A stretch of 64,000 nucleotides of DNA from Hyphomonadaceae bacterium BRH_c29 (GTDB lineage: Bacteria; Pseudomonadota; Alphaproteobacteria; Caulobacterales; Hyphomonadaceae), in NCBI GenBank assembly GCA_000961695.1, contig LADW01000032.1:141240-205239 (forward strand). The letters are read 5' to 3'. This document shows positions 18,629 to 27,008 of the stretch, in pieces. Within the stretch, counting starts at the first letter, position 1; every line of letters starts with the position of its first letter. Under the pieces are notes generated by a model. That model saw nothing but the letters and a program-made list of their open reading frames with translations, did not search any database and had not been told where the DNA came from. Position numbers and translations under genes: made by a program.

Positions 18629-20112
18629 CCGTCGCGCCCGCTGTCCTGCAATTCACCTACGCGTTCGCCAAGGACAAGGGCGTTGTCGTCCTGCCGGGGC
18701 GGGACACGCTGACGCTTGGTGTGCGGGCAGGGGCCGATCCGCTTTCTCTTGTCGAAGCGAGGCGGGCGCTTGGGACCGGGTTTGAGCTCGAAGCGCTTGA
18801 TCGCGACAGCTATGAGCGAACTCTGGCGGATGTCTTCACGTCCGGTGCGCTGGCGGGCGACAGTGTAGATGCCGCCGTCGATGCGCGTGGTGGGCTTGAA
18901 AGTCTTATTGATGAACTGCCGAAGACGGCCGACTTGCTCGACGGTCAGGATGATGCCCCCGTTATCCGTCTGATAAACGGCCTTATTCATGAGGCCCTGA
19001 AGCGCCGAGCATCCGATATTCACATCGACCCGTTCGAAGACTCCCTCTCCATCCGCTACCGGATCGATGGTGATCTCGTTGAAGTGCTAAAGCCTCCGCG
19101 CAAGCTGGCCGCGCCGATCGTGTCACGTATCAAGGTTATGTCGCGGCTCGATATTGCCGAAAAACGTCTGCCACAGGATGGACGTATCTCGTTGTCTGCT
19201 GGCGGCAAGTCCGTCGACGTGCGCGTGGCGACCCTGCCGACACGCTATGGTGAGCGCGTCGTGCTGCGCCTGCTGGATACGAAAAATGCGCTGCTCGACC
19301 TTCGGGAACTTGGCATGGATGCCGAGACGTATGAGCGTTTCACCGAAGTGCTGAGCCAGCCAAACGGGGTGATCCTTGTCACCGGCCCGGTTGGATCGGG
19401 CAAGACCTCGACACTCTATTCGGCGCTCTCGCGGCTCAATACGGGCCGGGACAATATCATGACGCTGGAAGACCCGGTCGAATACGGTCTTCCGGGCATC
19501 AGCCAGACGCAAATGGACCACAAGGTCGGCCTCAACTTTGCTGCAACGCTGCGCTCCATTCTGAGGCAAGACCCGAACGTGGTCATGGTAGGTGAGATCC
19601 GCGACTCTGAAACGGCCGAAGTCACATTCGAGTTCGCGTCCACCGGGCGCCTGGCCCTCTCGACCCTGCATACCAACTCAGCTTCGGGCGCCATCACGCG
19701 CCTGCGGGATATGGGCGTCGAGGACTACCTTCTTTCGTCCACGCTCCGCGCCATCATGGCCCAGCGCCTCGTCCGGCGGCTTTGCCCATCCTGCAAGGAG
19801 GCGCGTCGGGCGACACATACGGAATGTGAATCCCTGGGCCTTCCGGCGGATACCGACCTCACGGTCTATGATCCTCAGGGTTGCCTCTCCTGTGGGCAAA
19901 CCGGCTTCACGGGCCGCCTTGGTGTGTATGAATTGCTGATCGCAGACCGCGATATCCGCAATATGCTCAGCGACGGCGCGACCGAAGACGCCATCGACCA
20001 GGCCGCTTTCTCGCAGCACGACCGTCTGCTCGACAATGCGCGCCGTTACGTTCTCCTCGGTGACACCAGCGTGGCTGAAGTTCTGCGCGCTTGCCGGAAG
20101 GGAGGCCAGTAA
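18625..20112 (+). CDS. gspE: Type II secretion ATPase GspE
   Basis: 495 residues. Walker A GPVGSGKT (about residues 254-261), Asp box and Walker B (MVGEIRDSETAE), His box (STLHTNSASGA), and a C-terminal zinc-binding subdomain with CPSC and CLSC pairs. A short N-terminal domain binds GspL. It is the cytoplasmic motor driving pseudopilus assembly. Length is normal for the family. It overlaps gspD by 4 bases and gspF by 1. Confidence 0.95.
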   Translation: MTVAPAVLQFTYAFAKDKGVVVLPGRDTLTLGVRAGADPLSLVEARRALGTGFELEALDRDSYERTLADVFTSGALAGDSVDAAVDARGGLESLIDELPKTADLLDGQDDAPVIRLINGLIHEALKRRASDIHIDPFEDSLSIRYRIDGDLVEVLKPPRKLAAPIVSRIKVMSRLDIAEKRLPQDGRISLSAGGKSVDVRVATLPTRYGERVVLRLLDTKNALLDLRELGMDAETYERFTEVLSQPNGVILVTGPVGSGKTSTLYSALSRLNTGRDNIMTLEDPVEYGLPGISQTQMDHKVGLNFAATLRSILRQDPNVVMVGEIRDSETAEVTFEFASTGRLALSTLHTNSASGAITRLRDMGVEDYLLSSTLRAIMAQRLVRRLCPSCKEARRATHTECESLGLPADTDLTVYDPQGCLSCGQTGFTGRLGVYELLIADRDIRNMLSDGATEDAIDQAAFSQHDRLLDNARRYVLLGDTSVAEVLRACRKGGQ

Positions 20113-21320
20113 TGGCCGCCTTTGAGTATGTTGCGCTTGATGCCGACGGCAAACGCCGCTCGGGCGTCATCTCGGCCGACAGTGCCCGCTCGGCCCGCAA
20201 GGAATTGCGCCTGCGGGACCTTATGGTCGTCAATGTCGACCCGGTTTCCGAGAAGCAGTCCAAGGTTACCGTGATGCGCGGGCGCCTCAGTGAAAAGCAA
20301 CGGGTGTTGCTCGTCCGGCAACTTTCGGTGCTCTTGAAATCCGGCCTCGCGGTCGAGCAGGCCCTTGGCGCCTGCGCCGGAAACGAGAATCCGGTAGGCG
20401 TGCAGAAGGCCGTGCACACAGTGCGCGCCGATGTCGTCGAGGGAGCCCGTCTGTCGGAAGCCATGCGCCTCGCTCCGGACGCTTTTCCGCCGCTCGTTCG
20501 CGCAGTCACGGCAGCCGGTGAAATGTCAGGCCAGCTTGGCGACATCATGGAACGCCTCGCCACTTACCTTGAGCGCACATACCAGCTGCGCCAGAAAGTG
20601 CGCGCGACTTTGATCTATCCGGCGCTCCTCTCCATCATGGCGCTCGGCATGGTCGCGGCACTGATGGTGATCGTCGTGCCGCGTCTGGTCGAACAGTTCG
20701 ACCTGTTCGACGCAAAGTTGCCCATGCTGACACGTGTCGTTATCGCGCTGTCCAATGGTGTGCGGGAATACGGTCTGTTCATCCTGATAGCGCTGGCCGC
20801 GACGGTGTTCTTTGGCGCGCGCATGCTGCGCCAGCCTGCCGTACGGCGTAGTCTGGACGGCTTCATCCTGCGCCTTCCATTGGTTGGCTCGATGGCGCGC
20901 ACGGTCGCTGCTGCGCGTTTCGCGCGCGTTTTTGCAACCTTGTCTGCTTCGGGTGCCACAGCACTCGAAGCTCTGGAAGGCGCCAAGGGCGCAGCCAACA
21001 ACACCGTTATTGCCGACGCTGCCGACTTTATTGCAGAACGCGTCCGGGAGGGCGGGTCCTTTTCGGCGGCGCTCTCGGCCACCGGCGTGTTTCCGCCCAT
21101 GATGGTGCACATGGTTTCCAGCGGGGAAGCCGGCCGTGACGTGCCAGGCATGATGAACCGCGCGGCAGAATTTCTCGATACTGAATTCGAAACAGGCTCG
21201 GCAGCGTTGCTGTCGATCGCCGAACCGCTCATCATTGTGTTGATGGGAGGTATAGTGGGCCTGATCGTGATGTCGATCATGCTGCCTATCCTCCAACTCA
21301 ACACGCTCGCCATGTCATAG
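20112..21320 (+). CDS. gspF: Type II secretion platform protein GspF
   Basis: 402 residues. The ATG at 20112 shares its A with the gspE stop (TAATG), and GGAGG lies just before; a longer in-frame start at 20091 is inside gspE. Two duplicated GspF cytoplasmic domains (about residues 65-185 and 270-390) alternate with three membrane segments. Motifs include LSVLLKSGLAVEQAL and the second-copy AARFARVFATLSASGATALEAL. It anchors the ATPase and the growing pseudopilus in the inner membrane. Confidence 0.95.
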   Translation: MAAFEYVALDADGKRRSGVISADSARSARKELRLRDLMVVNVDPVSEKQSKVTVMRGRLSEKQRVLLVRQLSVLLKSGLAVEQALGACAGNENPVGVQKAVHTVRADVVEGARLSEAMRLAPDAFPPLVRAVTAAGEMSGQLGDIMERLATYLERTYQLRQKVRATLIYPALLSIMALGMVAALMVIVVPRLVEQFDLFDAKLPMLTRVVIALSNGVREYGLFILIALAATVFFGARMLRQPAVRRSLDGFILRLPLVGSMARTVAAARFARVFATLSASGATALEALEGAKGAANNTVIADAADFIAERVREGGSFSAALSATGVFPPMMVHMVSSGEAGRDVPGMMNRAAEFLDTEFETGSAALLSIAEPLIIVLMGGIVGLIVMSIMLPILQLNTLAMS

Positions 21321-21331
21321 GAGACGCAACC

Positions 21332-21778
21332 ATGATGGCTGACAGGAAAAACAGGACAGACCGCCAACAGCAGGAAGCTGGCTTCTCGTTGGTCGAGCTG
21401 ATGGTCGTCATCTTCATCATGGGCCTTCTGGCCACGCTGGTGATCGTGAACGTCGCGCCGGTGGGGGAGCAGTCTCGCGTGAGCAAGGCCAGGTCAGACG
21501 TGGCTTCGTTCGAGAGCGCGCTCGAAATGTACAGCCTCGACATGTATTCCTACCCGAGTGCCGACGCAGGGCTCGCCGCCCTGAAGGCTGCGCCAGCAGG
21601 CGTTGACGCGGCGACCTATCGCCCGGGCGGGTACATCAAGCGTCTGCGCAATGATGCCTGGGGCAACGCTTACCATTATGACGTGCCGGGCCAACGCTCC
21701 GGCGGAGCATATGATGTCTACTCGGCGGGCCCCGACGGCAAGCCTGGCACTGAAGACGATATCGGCAACTGGGAATAG
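21332..21778 (+). CDS. gspG: Type II secretion major pseudopilin GspG
   Basis: 148 residues. A prepilin leader ends at Gly before FSLVELMVVIFIMGLLA, with Glu at +5, so it is cut by the prepilin peptidase. The C-terminal part keeps the family pattern DAWGNAYHYDVPG and GPDGKPGTEDDIGNW, including the calcium-binding Asp residues. It builds the pseudopilus shaft. GGAGA lies 8 bases before the first of two tandem ATGs (21332, 21335). Confidence 0.96.
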   Translation: MMADRKNRTDRQQQEAGFSLVELMVVIFIMGLLATLVIVNVAPVGEQSRVSKARSDVASFESALEMYSLDMYSYPSADAGLAALKAAPAGVDAATYRPGGYIKRLRNDAWGNAYHYDVPGQRSGGAYDVYSAGPDGKPGTEDDIGNWE

Positions 21779-21787
21779 GCCATTTTA

Positions 21788-22243
21788 GTGCGTAGCGTTC
21801 AGCATCGGGATGACGGCTTCTCCCTCGTGGAGATCCTCGTTGCGCTGTTCATCATGGCGCTCGCCAGTGCCATGGTCGTGATGGCTATGCCATCCCGGCC
21901 GGATCAGCTGAACGCGGAAGCCGGGCAATTCGAGGCTGTGCTTGCGCGGACGATGGAGCAGGCAATCAGCAGAGGCCAGGCGCGGGGTATTCGCGTCCAG
22001 GACAACTCCTACAGCGTTTACACGCGTGTTGCCGGGCGTTGGGTGCCCGCGAGAGGCGAGGCCGAAGCGCTGGCGGGCGGCGTGACGATCAACCTGATTA
22101 CGAAAGACCGTGAGTCAGACGATTCCCGGCCACAAATTGTGGCAGATGCTTCCGGCATCGTGTCGGGGCCAGACGTCCGCTTTTCGAAGGGGGGCCGCAC
22201 GCTCGACGTGGAACTGACGGGACGGGCAGGTGATCGTGACTGA
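21788..22243 (+). CDS. gspH: Type II secretion minor pseudopilin GspH
   Basis: 151 residues from a GTG start 9 bases after gspG. The prepilin motif is DDGFSLVEILVALFIM. A single GspH-like beta domain follows (RGIRVQDNSYSVYTRVAGRW). It is a minor pseudopilin joining shaft and tip. The GTG has only a poor ribosome binding site, so translation is probably coupled to gspG. It overlaps gspI. Confidence 0.88.
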   Translation: MRSVQHRDDGFSLVEILVALFIMALASAMVVMAMPSRPDQLNAEAGQFEAVLARTMEQAISRGQARGIRVQDNSYSVYTRVAGRWVPARGEAEALAGGVTINLITKDRESDDSRPQIVADASGIVSGPDVRFSKGGRTLDVELTGRAGDRD

Positions 22244-22598
22244 TCGTGGCTTTACTCTTGCGGAAGTCCTGGTGGCGCTGATGGTCTTTTCCATGGCGGC
22301 CATCGGCCTTGCGCATCTGGTCACAGAGACGACAGCCGGGGCTGGGCATACGCGCAGTCTCGCGCTGGCGCGAATTGAAGCTGACAACCGGCTTGTCGAA
22401 GCCGTGGCGGATCCCACCGTGATTCAAGCCGGCGCGATGACTGGCAAGTCGGAACAGCGCGGCCAGAAGTTTGCCTGGGTGCGGCAGATCGAATTGCGTG
22501 AAGCCGAAGGGCTGGCCGGCGTACGAGTTACCGTGACCGACCCGGCAACAGGCCAACAACTCGCCCAGCGTGAGACGCTTGTGCAGGTGGCGCCATGA
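22236..22598 (+). CDS. gspI: Type II secretion minor pseudopilin GspI
   Basis: About 120 residues. I place the start at the GTG at 22236 because GGGCAGG lies 5 bases before it; a GTG at 22230 adds two residues. It has a very short leader, then the cleavage site at Gly before FTLAEVLVALMVFSMAA. Residues beyond 35 match the GspI core (ALARIEADNRLVEAVA, GQKFAWVRQIE). It helps nucleate the pseudopilus tip with GspJ and GspK. Overlaps gspH by 8 bases and gspJ by 4. Confidence 0.9.
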   Translation: MTDRGFTLAEVLVALMVFSMAAIGLAHLVTETTAGAGHTRSLALARIEADNRLVEAVADPTVIQAGAMTGKSEQRGQKFAWVRQIELREAEGLAGVRVTVTDPATGQQLAQRETLVQVAP

Positions 22599-23161
22599 AG
22601 CAGGAAGCCGGCTTCACCCTGATTGAGATGTTGGTCGCTCTTGCGCTGACCTCGATGATTGCTGTGGCGGGTTCCACGCTTCTGGTCGGAACGGTTCGGG
22701 CGTCAGACCGGCTTGGCAAGACCACCAGTTCGGTGAATGAGATTGACCTTGCCCACACGCTGATGCGGGACGATTTCGCCAATGCCGTCATGCTGGCAGG
22801 AGAGGCCCGGCGGCCGTCCTCCGACACGTCGCAGGCCTTCATCGCGTTTGTGCGCGATGGATGGAACCATCCTGTGCCGGATGAGACGCGCTCGAACCTG
22901 CTCGCAGTTGAATATGCCTACAAGAACGGAACGCTGACCCGGCGCGCGTGGCTGCGGCCGGATCCTGTTGCGCAGACGCTCCATGTTGACCGCGTGCTGG
23001 CAACCGGCCTCTCGCGCCTTTCGGCGCGCTATTTCAATGGCCGCGAGTGGTTGCCTGAATGGCAAAGCGATGCGGCGTTGCCTGCTGCGATCGAGATCAC
23101 CCTTGAATATTCCGACAAGGATGCATTGACCGAGCTCTTCGTCATGGGGGGCGGCGGATGA
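22595..23161 (+). CDS. gspJ: Type II secretion minor pseudopilin GspJ
   Basis: 188 residues. Prepilin motif EAGFTLIEMLVALALTS, then a beta-rich domain with the GspJ-type segment LLAVEYAYKNGTLTRRAWLR and a C-terminal LEYSDKDALTELFVM. Part of the I-J-K tip complex. Overlaps both neighbours by 4 bases (ATGA). Confidence 0.92.
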   Translation: MKQEAGFTLIEMLVALALTSMIAVAGSTLLVGTVRASDRLGKTTSSVNEIDLAHTLMRDDFANAVMLAGEARRPSSDTSQAFIAFVRDGWNHPVPDETRSNLLAVEYAYKNGTLTRRAWLRPDPVAQTLHVDRVLATGLSRLSARYFNGREWLPEWQSDAALPAAIEITLEYSDKDALTELFVMGGGG

Positions 23162-24138
23162 CCCGGCGCGCAGACAGTGAGAAAGGCGCGAGCCTTCTTT
23201 CGGTGCTTGTCATCGTGATGTTGATGTCGGCAGCGGCTGTTGCTGCGACGGATGCGCTGGCGCGGTCGGTGAGTATTGCGAAATCCTCAGGTGCCCGGTC
23301 TGAGACCTTCTGGACGGCGCGGAGTGCATCGGATGTCGCGGCGGCCTATCTCACAAAAGCCATGGCGACGACGGAAGGTGTTCTGAACGCGGAGTCCGAT
23401 CTCATTGCAAATCCGATCACTCTGCCGGCTGGGCATGGCCTGGTCGTATTTCAGCTGCGCGAAGCCACCAACTGCTTCAATCTGAACGCCCTCTTCGAAG
23501 ACAAAAGCGGCGAAGCGGTCGGCGAGGGCAGCTTGTCAGCCTATCGTGACCTGCTGGTAGCGACCGGACTGAACAAGGCGGAGGCGGAATCGCTGGGTGA
23601 AAAACTCGCTGACTGGATCGACACGGACCATTCCACCCGCTCCTATGGCGCGGAGGACAGCTATTATGCGTCTCTGTCAGAACCTTACCGACCTGCCAAT
23701 ACGCGCTTGCGTAACATCAGTGAGCTGAAGTCCATCGCAGGCTATGATGCGGATGTGATGGAGCGGATCGACGGGCTGGTCTGCCTTAGGCCGGGAATTG
23801 ATCAGTCTAAGCTGAACATCAACACATTGAGTGAAGCTGGTGCACCTTTGTTGGTCGCGTTGTTCTCATCCGAACTGTCGGATTCCGATGCTCTCTCGCT
23901 GATCCAGAGCCGTCCCGTTGGTGGCTGGTCGAGCCTGGATGCGTTCATGGAAGAGCCAGAGGTCAAGAAGATATCGCCGGACGCGCTTCGTGATACGGCT
24001 GTATCGATTGCGTCATCCTTTCTGGCCGCAGACATTGATATAGGCACCGGTGACCTTGTCACATCGTATCAGACGCTCTACGCGCGTGCCGAAAGCGGGA
24101 CTGTGTCTCGCGTTTCCATGGTTCGGAGGGATTTCTGA
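23158..24138 (+). CDS. gspK: Type II secretion minor pseudopilin GspK
   Basis: 326 residues, the large tip pseudopilin. The leader ends before ASLLSVLVIVMLMSAAA, and Glu at +5 is absent, as usual for GspK. The globular part keeps the family marks NCFNLNALF, ADWIDTDHSTRSYGAEDSYY and SKLNINTL. It caps the pseudopilus and blocks uncontrolled growth. Its stop overlaps gspL (TGATG). Confidence 0.93.
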   Translation: MTRRADSEKGASLLSVLVIVMLMSAAAVAATDALARSVSIAKSSGARSETFWTARSASDVAAAYLTKAMATTEGVLNAESDLIANPITLPAGHGLVVFQLREATNCFNLNALFEDKSGEAVGEGSLSAYRDLLVATGLNKAEAESLGEKLADWIDTDHSTRSYGAEDSYYASLSEPYRPANTRLRNISELKSIAGYDADVMERIDGLVCLRPGIDQSKLNINTLSEAGAPLLVALFSSELSDSDALSLIQSRPVGGWSSLDAFMEEPEVKKISPDALRDTAVSIASSFLAADIDIGTGDLVTSYQTLYARAESGTVSRVSMVRRDF

Positions 24139-25241
24139 TGGCGCGTCGTTTCGCAGCCCTGCTTCCATCAGCGGGTGAGCCGTGGCGCTTTGCCGAGATC
24201 GGATCCGGCGGTGTGACGCTTATCCGTCCGGGTGAAGTTCCGTCTCGGTCAGACGACGTCACTATCATCGTACCGGGTACCGAAGTCTCGATTTCCCGCG
24301 TTCGCCTGATCGGGACGCGCCGCGCTGACTGGCTACGCGCTGCCCGTTTCGCCGTGGAGGACGATATCTCGGTTCCCGTTGAGTCATTGCACGTTGCGAC
24401 GGGCCAGCGCGCAAGTGCCGGCGACCTGACCGACGTCTGCCTTGTCGCGAAGCCGGTTATGGACGGTTGGATACAAAGCCTGTCAGATGCCGGGCTCGAA
24501 GAAGCCCGCATCGTCCCGGACACGACTCTGCTGCCCCCCGGCGCGGCGCCGCTGGATATGGGGACGCATATTGCCGTCTCCTTGCCGGACCGGCGCTTTG
24601 CCATCGACAAGTCCCTGCCGGCGGAACTCATCTCAGCGCTCACAACGCATCCGGGCGAGACATCTGAGCGCTCGGGAGATCCACTTTTGACACTTGCCGG
24701 GCATATGCAGTCCGGCGAGATCGGGGTTGATTTACGGCAGGCTGATTATGCCCGCCGTGCTGAGCTACCGGTTGAGCTCTCCCGGCTTCGTCTTTTAGGA
24801 GGGCTGGCCGCAGCCTGCGTACTGGCATGGGGCATCTATAACTTCGTCAGCATTCAGATGATGAACCGGCTTGAAGCAGAACTGGTGCGTCAGACTCGCG
24901 CGACCTTTACAGCTCTGTATCCAGACGAACCTGTTCCTGCGAACATTCTTGCTTCTGTGCGTGATAGGGTGAGTGTGGCTGGACCAGGCGTGGCAAGCTT
25001 CCGGGAGATGAGCGGTGTTCTGTATGCCGCGCTGGCCCGGTCAGACGGCACAAATTTATCTAGCCTGCGCTATAGCGCCGAGAACGGCGAGCTGCAGGCG
25101 AAGCTGGTCTACAGCGCGTTCGGCGATGATGAGGCGCTTAAGGCCGCCATTGAAGCGGGCGGTCTCGCTGTTCGTCTTGGTGATGCGAGAGTGGAGGATG
25201 GCCGCGTGGTGGGTGATCTCGTGATGGAGTTGCCGTCATGA
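24138..25241 (+). CDS. gspL: Type II secretion protein GspL
   Basis: 367 residues. An actin-like cytoplasmic domain (about residues 1-210) is followed by one membrane segment (LRLLGGLAAACVLAWGIY, about residues 216-237) and a periplasmic ferredoxin-like domain. It recruits GspE to the membrane and pairs with GspM. Sequence similarity in this family is low; order between gspK and gspM settles the call. Confidence 0.85.
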   Translation: MARRFAALLPSAGEPWRFAEIGSGGVTLIRPGEVPSRSDDVTIIVPGTEVSISRVRLIGTRRADWLRAARFAVEDDISVPVESLHVATGQRASAGDLTDVCLVAKPVMDGWIQSLSDAGLEEARIVPDTTLLPPGAAPLDMGTHIAVSLPDRRFAIDKSLPAELISALTTHPGETSERSGDPLLTLAGHMQSGEIGVDLRQADYARRAELPVELSRLRLLGGLAAACVLAWGIYNFVSIQMMNRLEAELVRQTRATFTALYPDEPVPANILASVRDRVSVAGPGVASFREMSGVLYAALARSDGTNLSSLRYSAENGELQAKLVYSAFGDDEALKAAIEAGGLAVRLGDARVEDGRVVGDLVMELPS

Positions 25242-25711
25242 TGGAATATTGGGCCTCCCGTTCGCTGCGCGAGCGCGTTCTCATCCTTCTGGCAGGGGTG
25301 CTCATTGCCGCGTTGCTTCTGAACTTGCTGATGATTCGTCCTTTGCGTGCAGCAAAGGCAGAGGCTGCCAGCTCGGTCGCAGTGGCGTCCAGAACGCTCG
25401 ATGCCGTATCGGCTGCGCGACCGGATGCCCGTGTAGGTGCTGGACAGGTGACCTTGACCGTTGCGGGGGAAGATCTTCGCTCTCGTCTGGTCGATCTCGC
25501 GACCCAGCGCGGCTTGGCGGTGTCCCGGCTGCAGTCGAATGAACGGGGCGCGATCATCATCCAGTTTGATCAGGCATCAGCACAGGTCTTGTTCGCCTGG
25601 CTGGAAGCCGCGGAACGTCAATTGGGCGCGATGCCTGCTGAAGCTTCGGTTTTCGCTGAGGCATCGGGTACGGTGCGGGCCAGTTTCGAGTTTCGCGGAG
25701 GGGCCTCCTGA
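25238..25711 (+). CDS. gspM: Type II secretion protein GspM
   Basis: 157 residues. A short cytoplasmic N-terminus, one membrane segment (about residues 12-33, RVLILLAGVLIAALLLNLLM), a helical linker and a small ferredoxin-like periplasmic domain (AWLEAAERQLG near the end). Forms the inner-membrane platform with GspL. Overlaps gspL by 4 bases and gspN by 1. Confidence 0.85.
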   Translation: MMEYWASRSLRERVLILLAGVLIAALLLNLLMIRPLRAAKAEAASSVAVASRTLDAVSAARPDARVGAGQVTLTVAGEDLRSRLVDLATQRGLAVSRLQSNERGAIIIQFDQASAQVLFAWLEAAERQLGAMPAEASVFAEASGTVRASFEFRGGAS

Positions 25712-26448
25712 TGCGCGGTCTTTTACTAACCTCGGTATTCGCCGGCTCGCTTGTCATCACGGCAGCGGCAAATGTGCCGCTGTCCTTTGTTCTCCGGCAT
25801 TCAGGCCTCGCTCAGAATGGCGTTCAGTGGCAGCAGGCGCGTGGCACGATCTGGCACGGGCAGGTGACCGGTATGTATGTGCATGGCGATGCTGTCGGCG
25901 CCGTGGAGGGCGATTTCAGCTTCTTGCGCATCGTTAAGGGCCAACCAGGCCATCTGTTGCGTTGGTCAGGCCCTTACGGCCATGGGAGCGCTCTGGCAGG
26001 TGTTGGGGCGAACAGTCTCCGCATCCGGAATGGGCAGGCGGCCATCACCTTTGACGTGGCGCGGATTTCTGCAGTCTTTCCAGCGCAGGAGGTCTCCTCG
26101 CGCCTCTCCAATGTTGCGATGGATATGGATCGGGACGGGTGCCGGACAGCCAGCGGCAATGTTGCGACGGATGCGCTGGCAAGTATTTCAGCGGCATACG
26201 GAGCGAAATGGCCGGAGCTGACCGGGGGGCTGTCCTGCGAACAAGGCAAGCTTTTCATCTCGGTCGAGGGCAAGGCATCAGACGGCACACAGATTTCGGC
26301 GAAGACTTCTCTCGAAGGAGGTGGTCAACTCGAATTGCAGAATGTGCCGGACAATCAGACCAATGCTCTGCTTTTAGCAGGCTTCACAAATGAAGCTGGC
26401 CGGTATGTTTATACGCAGAAGTCCCCGAATGGAGAAACCAGCCAATGA
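25711..26448 (+). CDS. gspN: Type II secretion protein GspN
   Basis: 245 residues. An N-terminal hydrophobic segment (about residues 3-25) precedes a beta-rich periplasmic domain with the GspN-type opening GTIWHGQVTG and two cysteines (DGCRTASG, GLSCEQG) that could form a disulfide. GspN is present only in some type II systems and has no settled role. Overlaps the next lipoprotein gene by 4 bases. Confidence 0.82.
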   Translation: MRGLLLTSVFAGSLVITAAANVPLSFVLRHSGLAQNGVQWQQARGTIWHGQVTGMYVHGDAVGAVEGDFSFLRIVKGQPGHLLRWSGPYGHGSALAGVGANSLRIRNGQAAITFDVARISAVFPAQEVSSRLSNVAMDMDRDGCRTASGNVATDALASISAAYGAKWPELTGGLSCEQGKLFISVEGKASDGTQISAKTSLEGGGQLELQNVPDNQTNALLLAGFTNEAGRYVYTQKSPNGETSQ

Positions 26449-26912
26449 AATCACGTATTTTATCGGCCTGTGCGCTGCTTCTGGCCGCATGCGCGTCCGC
26501 CCCCTCTGAAACGGAAGCGCTCGTCGAGGGAAGTTCAACTTCCGCATCGCTGCAATCTCTACCGACGCAGACCCTTGAACCTGGCGTTTGCGGTTTGTTT
26601 CTCTGGACACGCGATGAGCCGCGCCGTTTCACCCTGTTCTATCCTTCAGGCTCGGCAACAGCAGAGGCCATCGTGAATGGTCGGCAAGACACGCTGACGA
26701 AAGAATCGCAAGGTGGGGACGTACTGGAGCAATTCATGACCTTTATGCGTTTCCACGCTGAGGATGGCTCCCCCGTCGAACTCTCGCTTAAGGCTGGGGA
26801 ATTGATTGAGGGGGGGCGGCGGGTTCCGTCCGCGCGTATGATTTCAAAGAATGCTGAAGGCTGGGAAATCATAACACCGCTTGCAGGATTGACGGCATGC
26901 CAGCCGGAGTGA
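26445..26912 (+). CDS. Unknown lipoprotein at the end of the type II secretion operon
   Basis: 155 residues. Signal peptide with lipobox LLAAC (Cys16), then a Ser/Thr-rich linker to about residue 42 and a compact beta-rich domain opening with PGVCGLFLWTR and ending TPLAGLTACQPE. The two mature cysteines at the domain ends could pair. I do not recognise a named family. It overlaps gspN by ATGA, so it is made with the secretion machine. An accessory factor or a pilotin-like role for GspD is an inference from position; its beta-rich look does not match the all-helical GspS pilotins. Confidence 0.75.
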   Translation: MKSRILSACALLLAACASAPSETEALVEGSSTSASLQSLPTQTLEPGVCGLFLWTRDEPRRFTLFYPSGSATAEAIVNGRQDTLTKESQGGDVLEQFMTFMRFHAEDGSPVELSLKAGELIEGGRRVPSARMISKNAEGWEIITPLAGLTACQPE

Positions 26913-26951
26913 TGTCCTGATTTCTGTAATAGTCACTACAGTACACGAAAA

Positions 26952-26967
26952 ATCCATAAATATGGAT
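26952..26967. promoter_or_regulatory. Upstream palindrome of the CAP gene
   Basis: Arms ATCCATA and TATGGAT flank a central AA, a perfect 7-base inverted repeat just upstream of the -35 element at 26972. It fits an activator or repressor site. No regulator gene is adjacent. Confidence 0.5.
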
Positions 26968-26971
26968 ACGC

Positions 26972-27008
26972 TTGACACGGAACTGTCACACAACTTAGTG
27001 TGACAGTT
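26972..27008 (+). promoter_or_regulatory. Promoter with perfect 11-base palindrome ending at the start codon
   Basis: Arms AACTGTCACAC (26981-26991) and GTGTGACAGTT (26998-27008) pair perfectly around 6 bases. A -35 TTGACA (26972-26977) and a -10 TAGTGT (26996-27001) are 18 bases apart, so transcription would begin close to the ATG at 27009, giving a leaderless or near-leaderless message. The palindrome sits between and over the core elements, a clear repressor position. The -10 is a 3 of 6 match. Confidence 0.65.
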
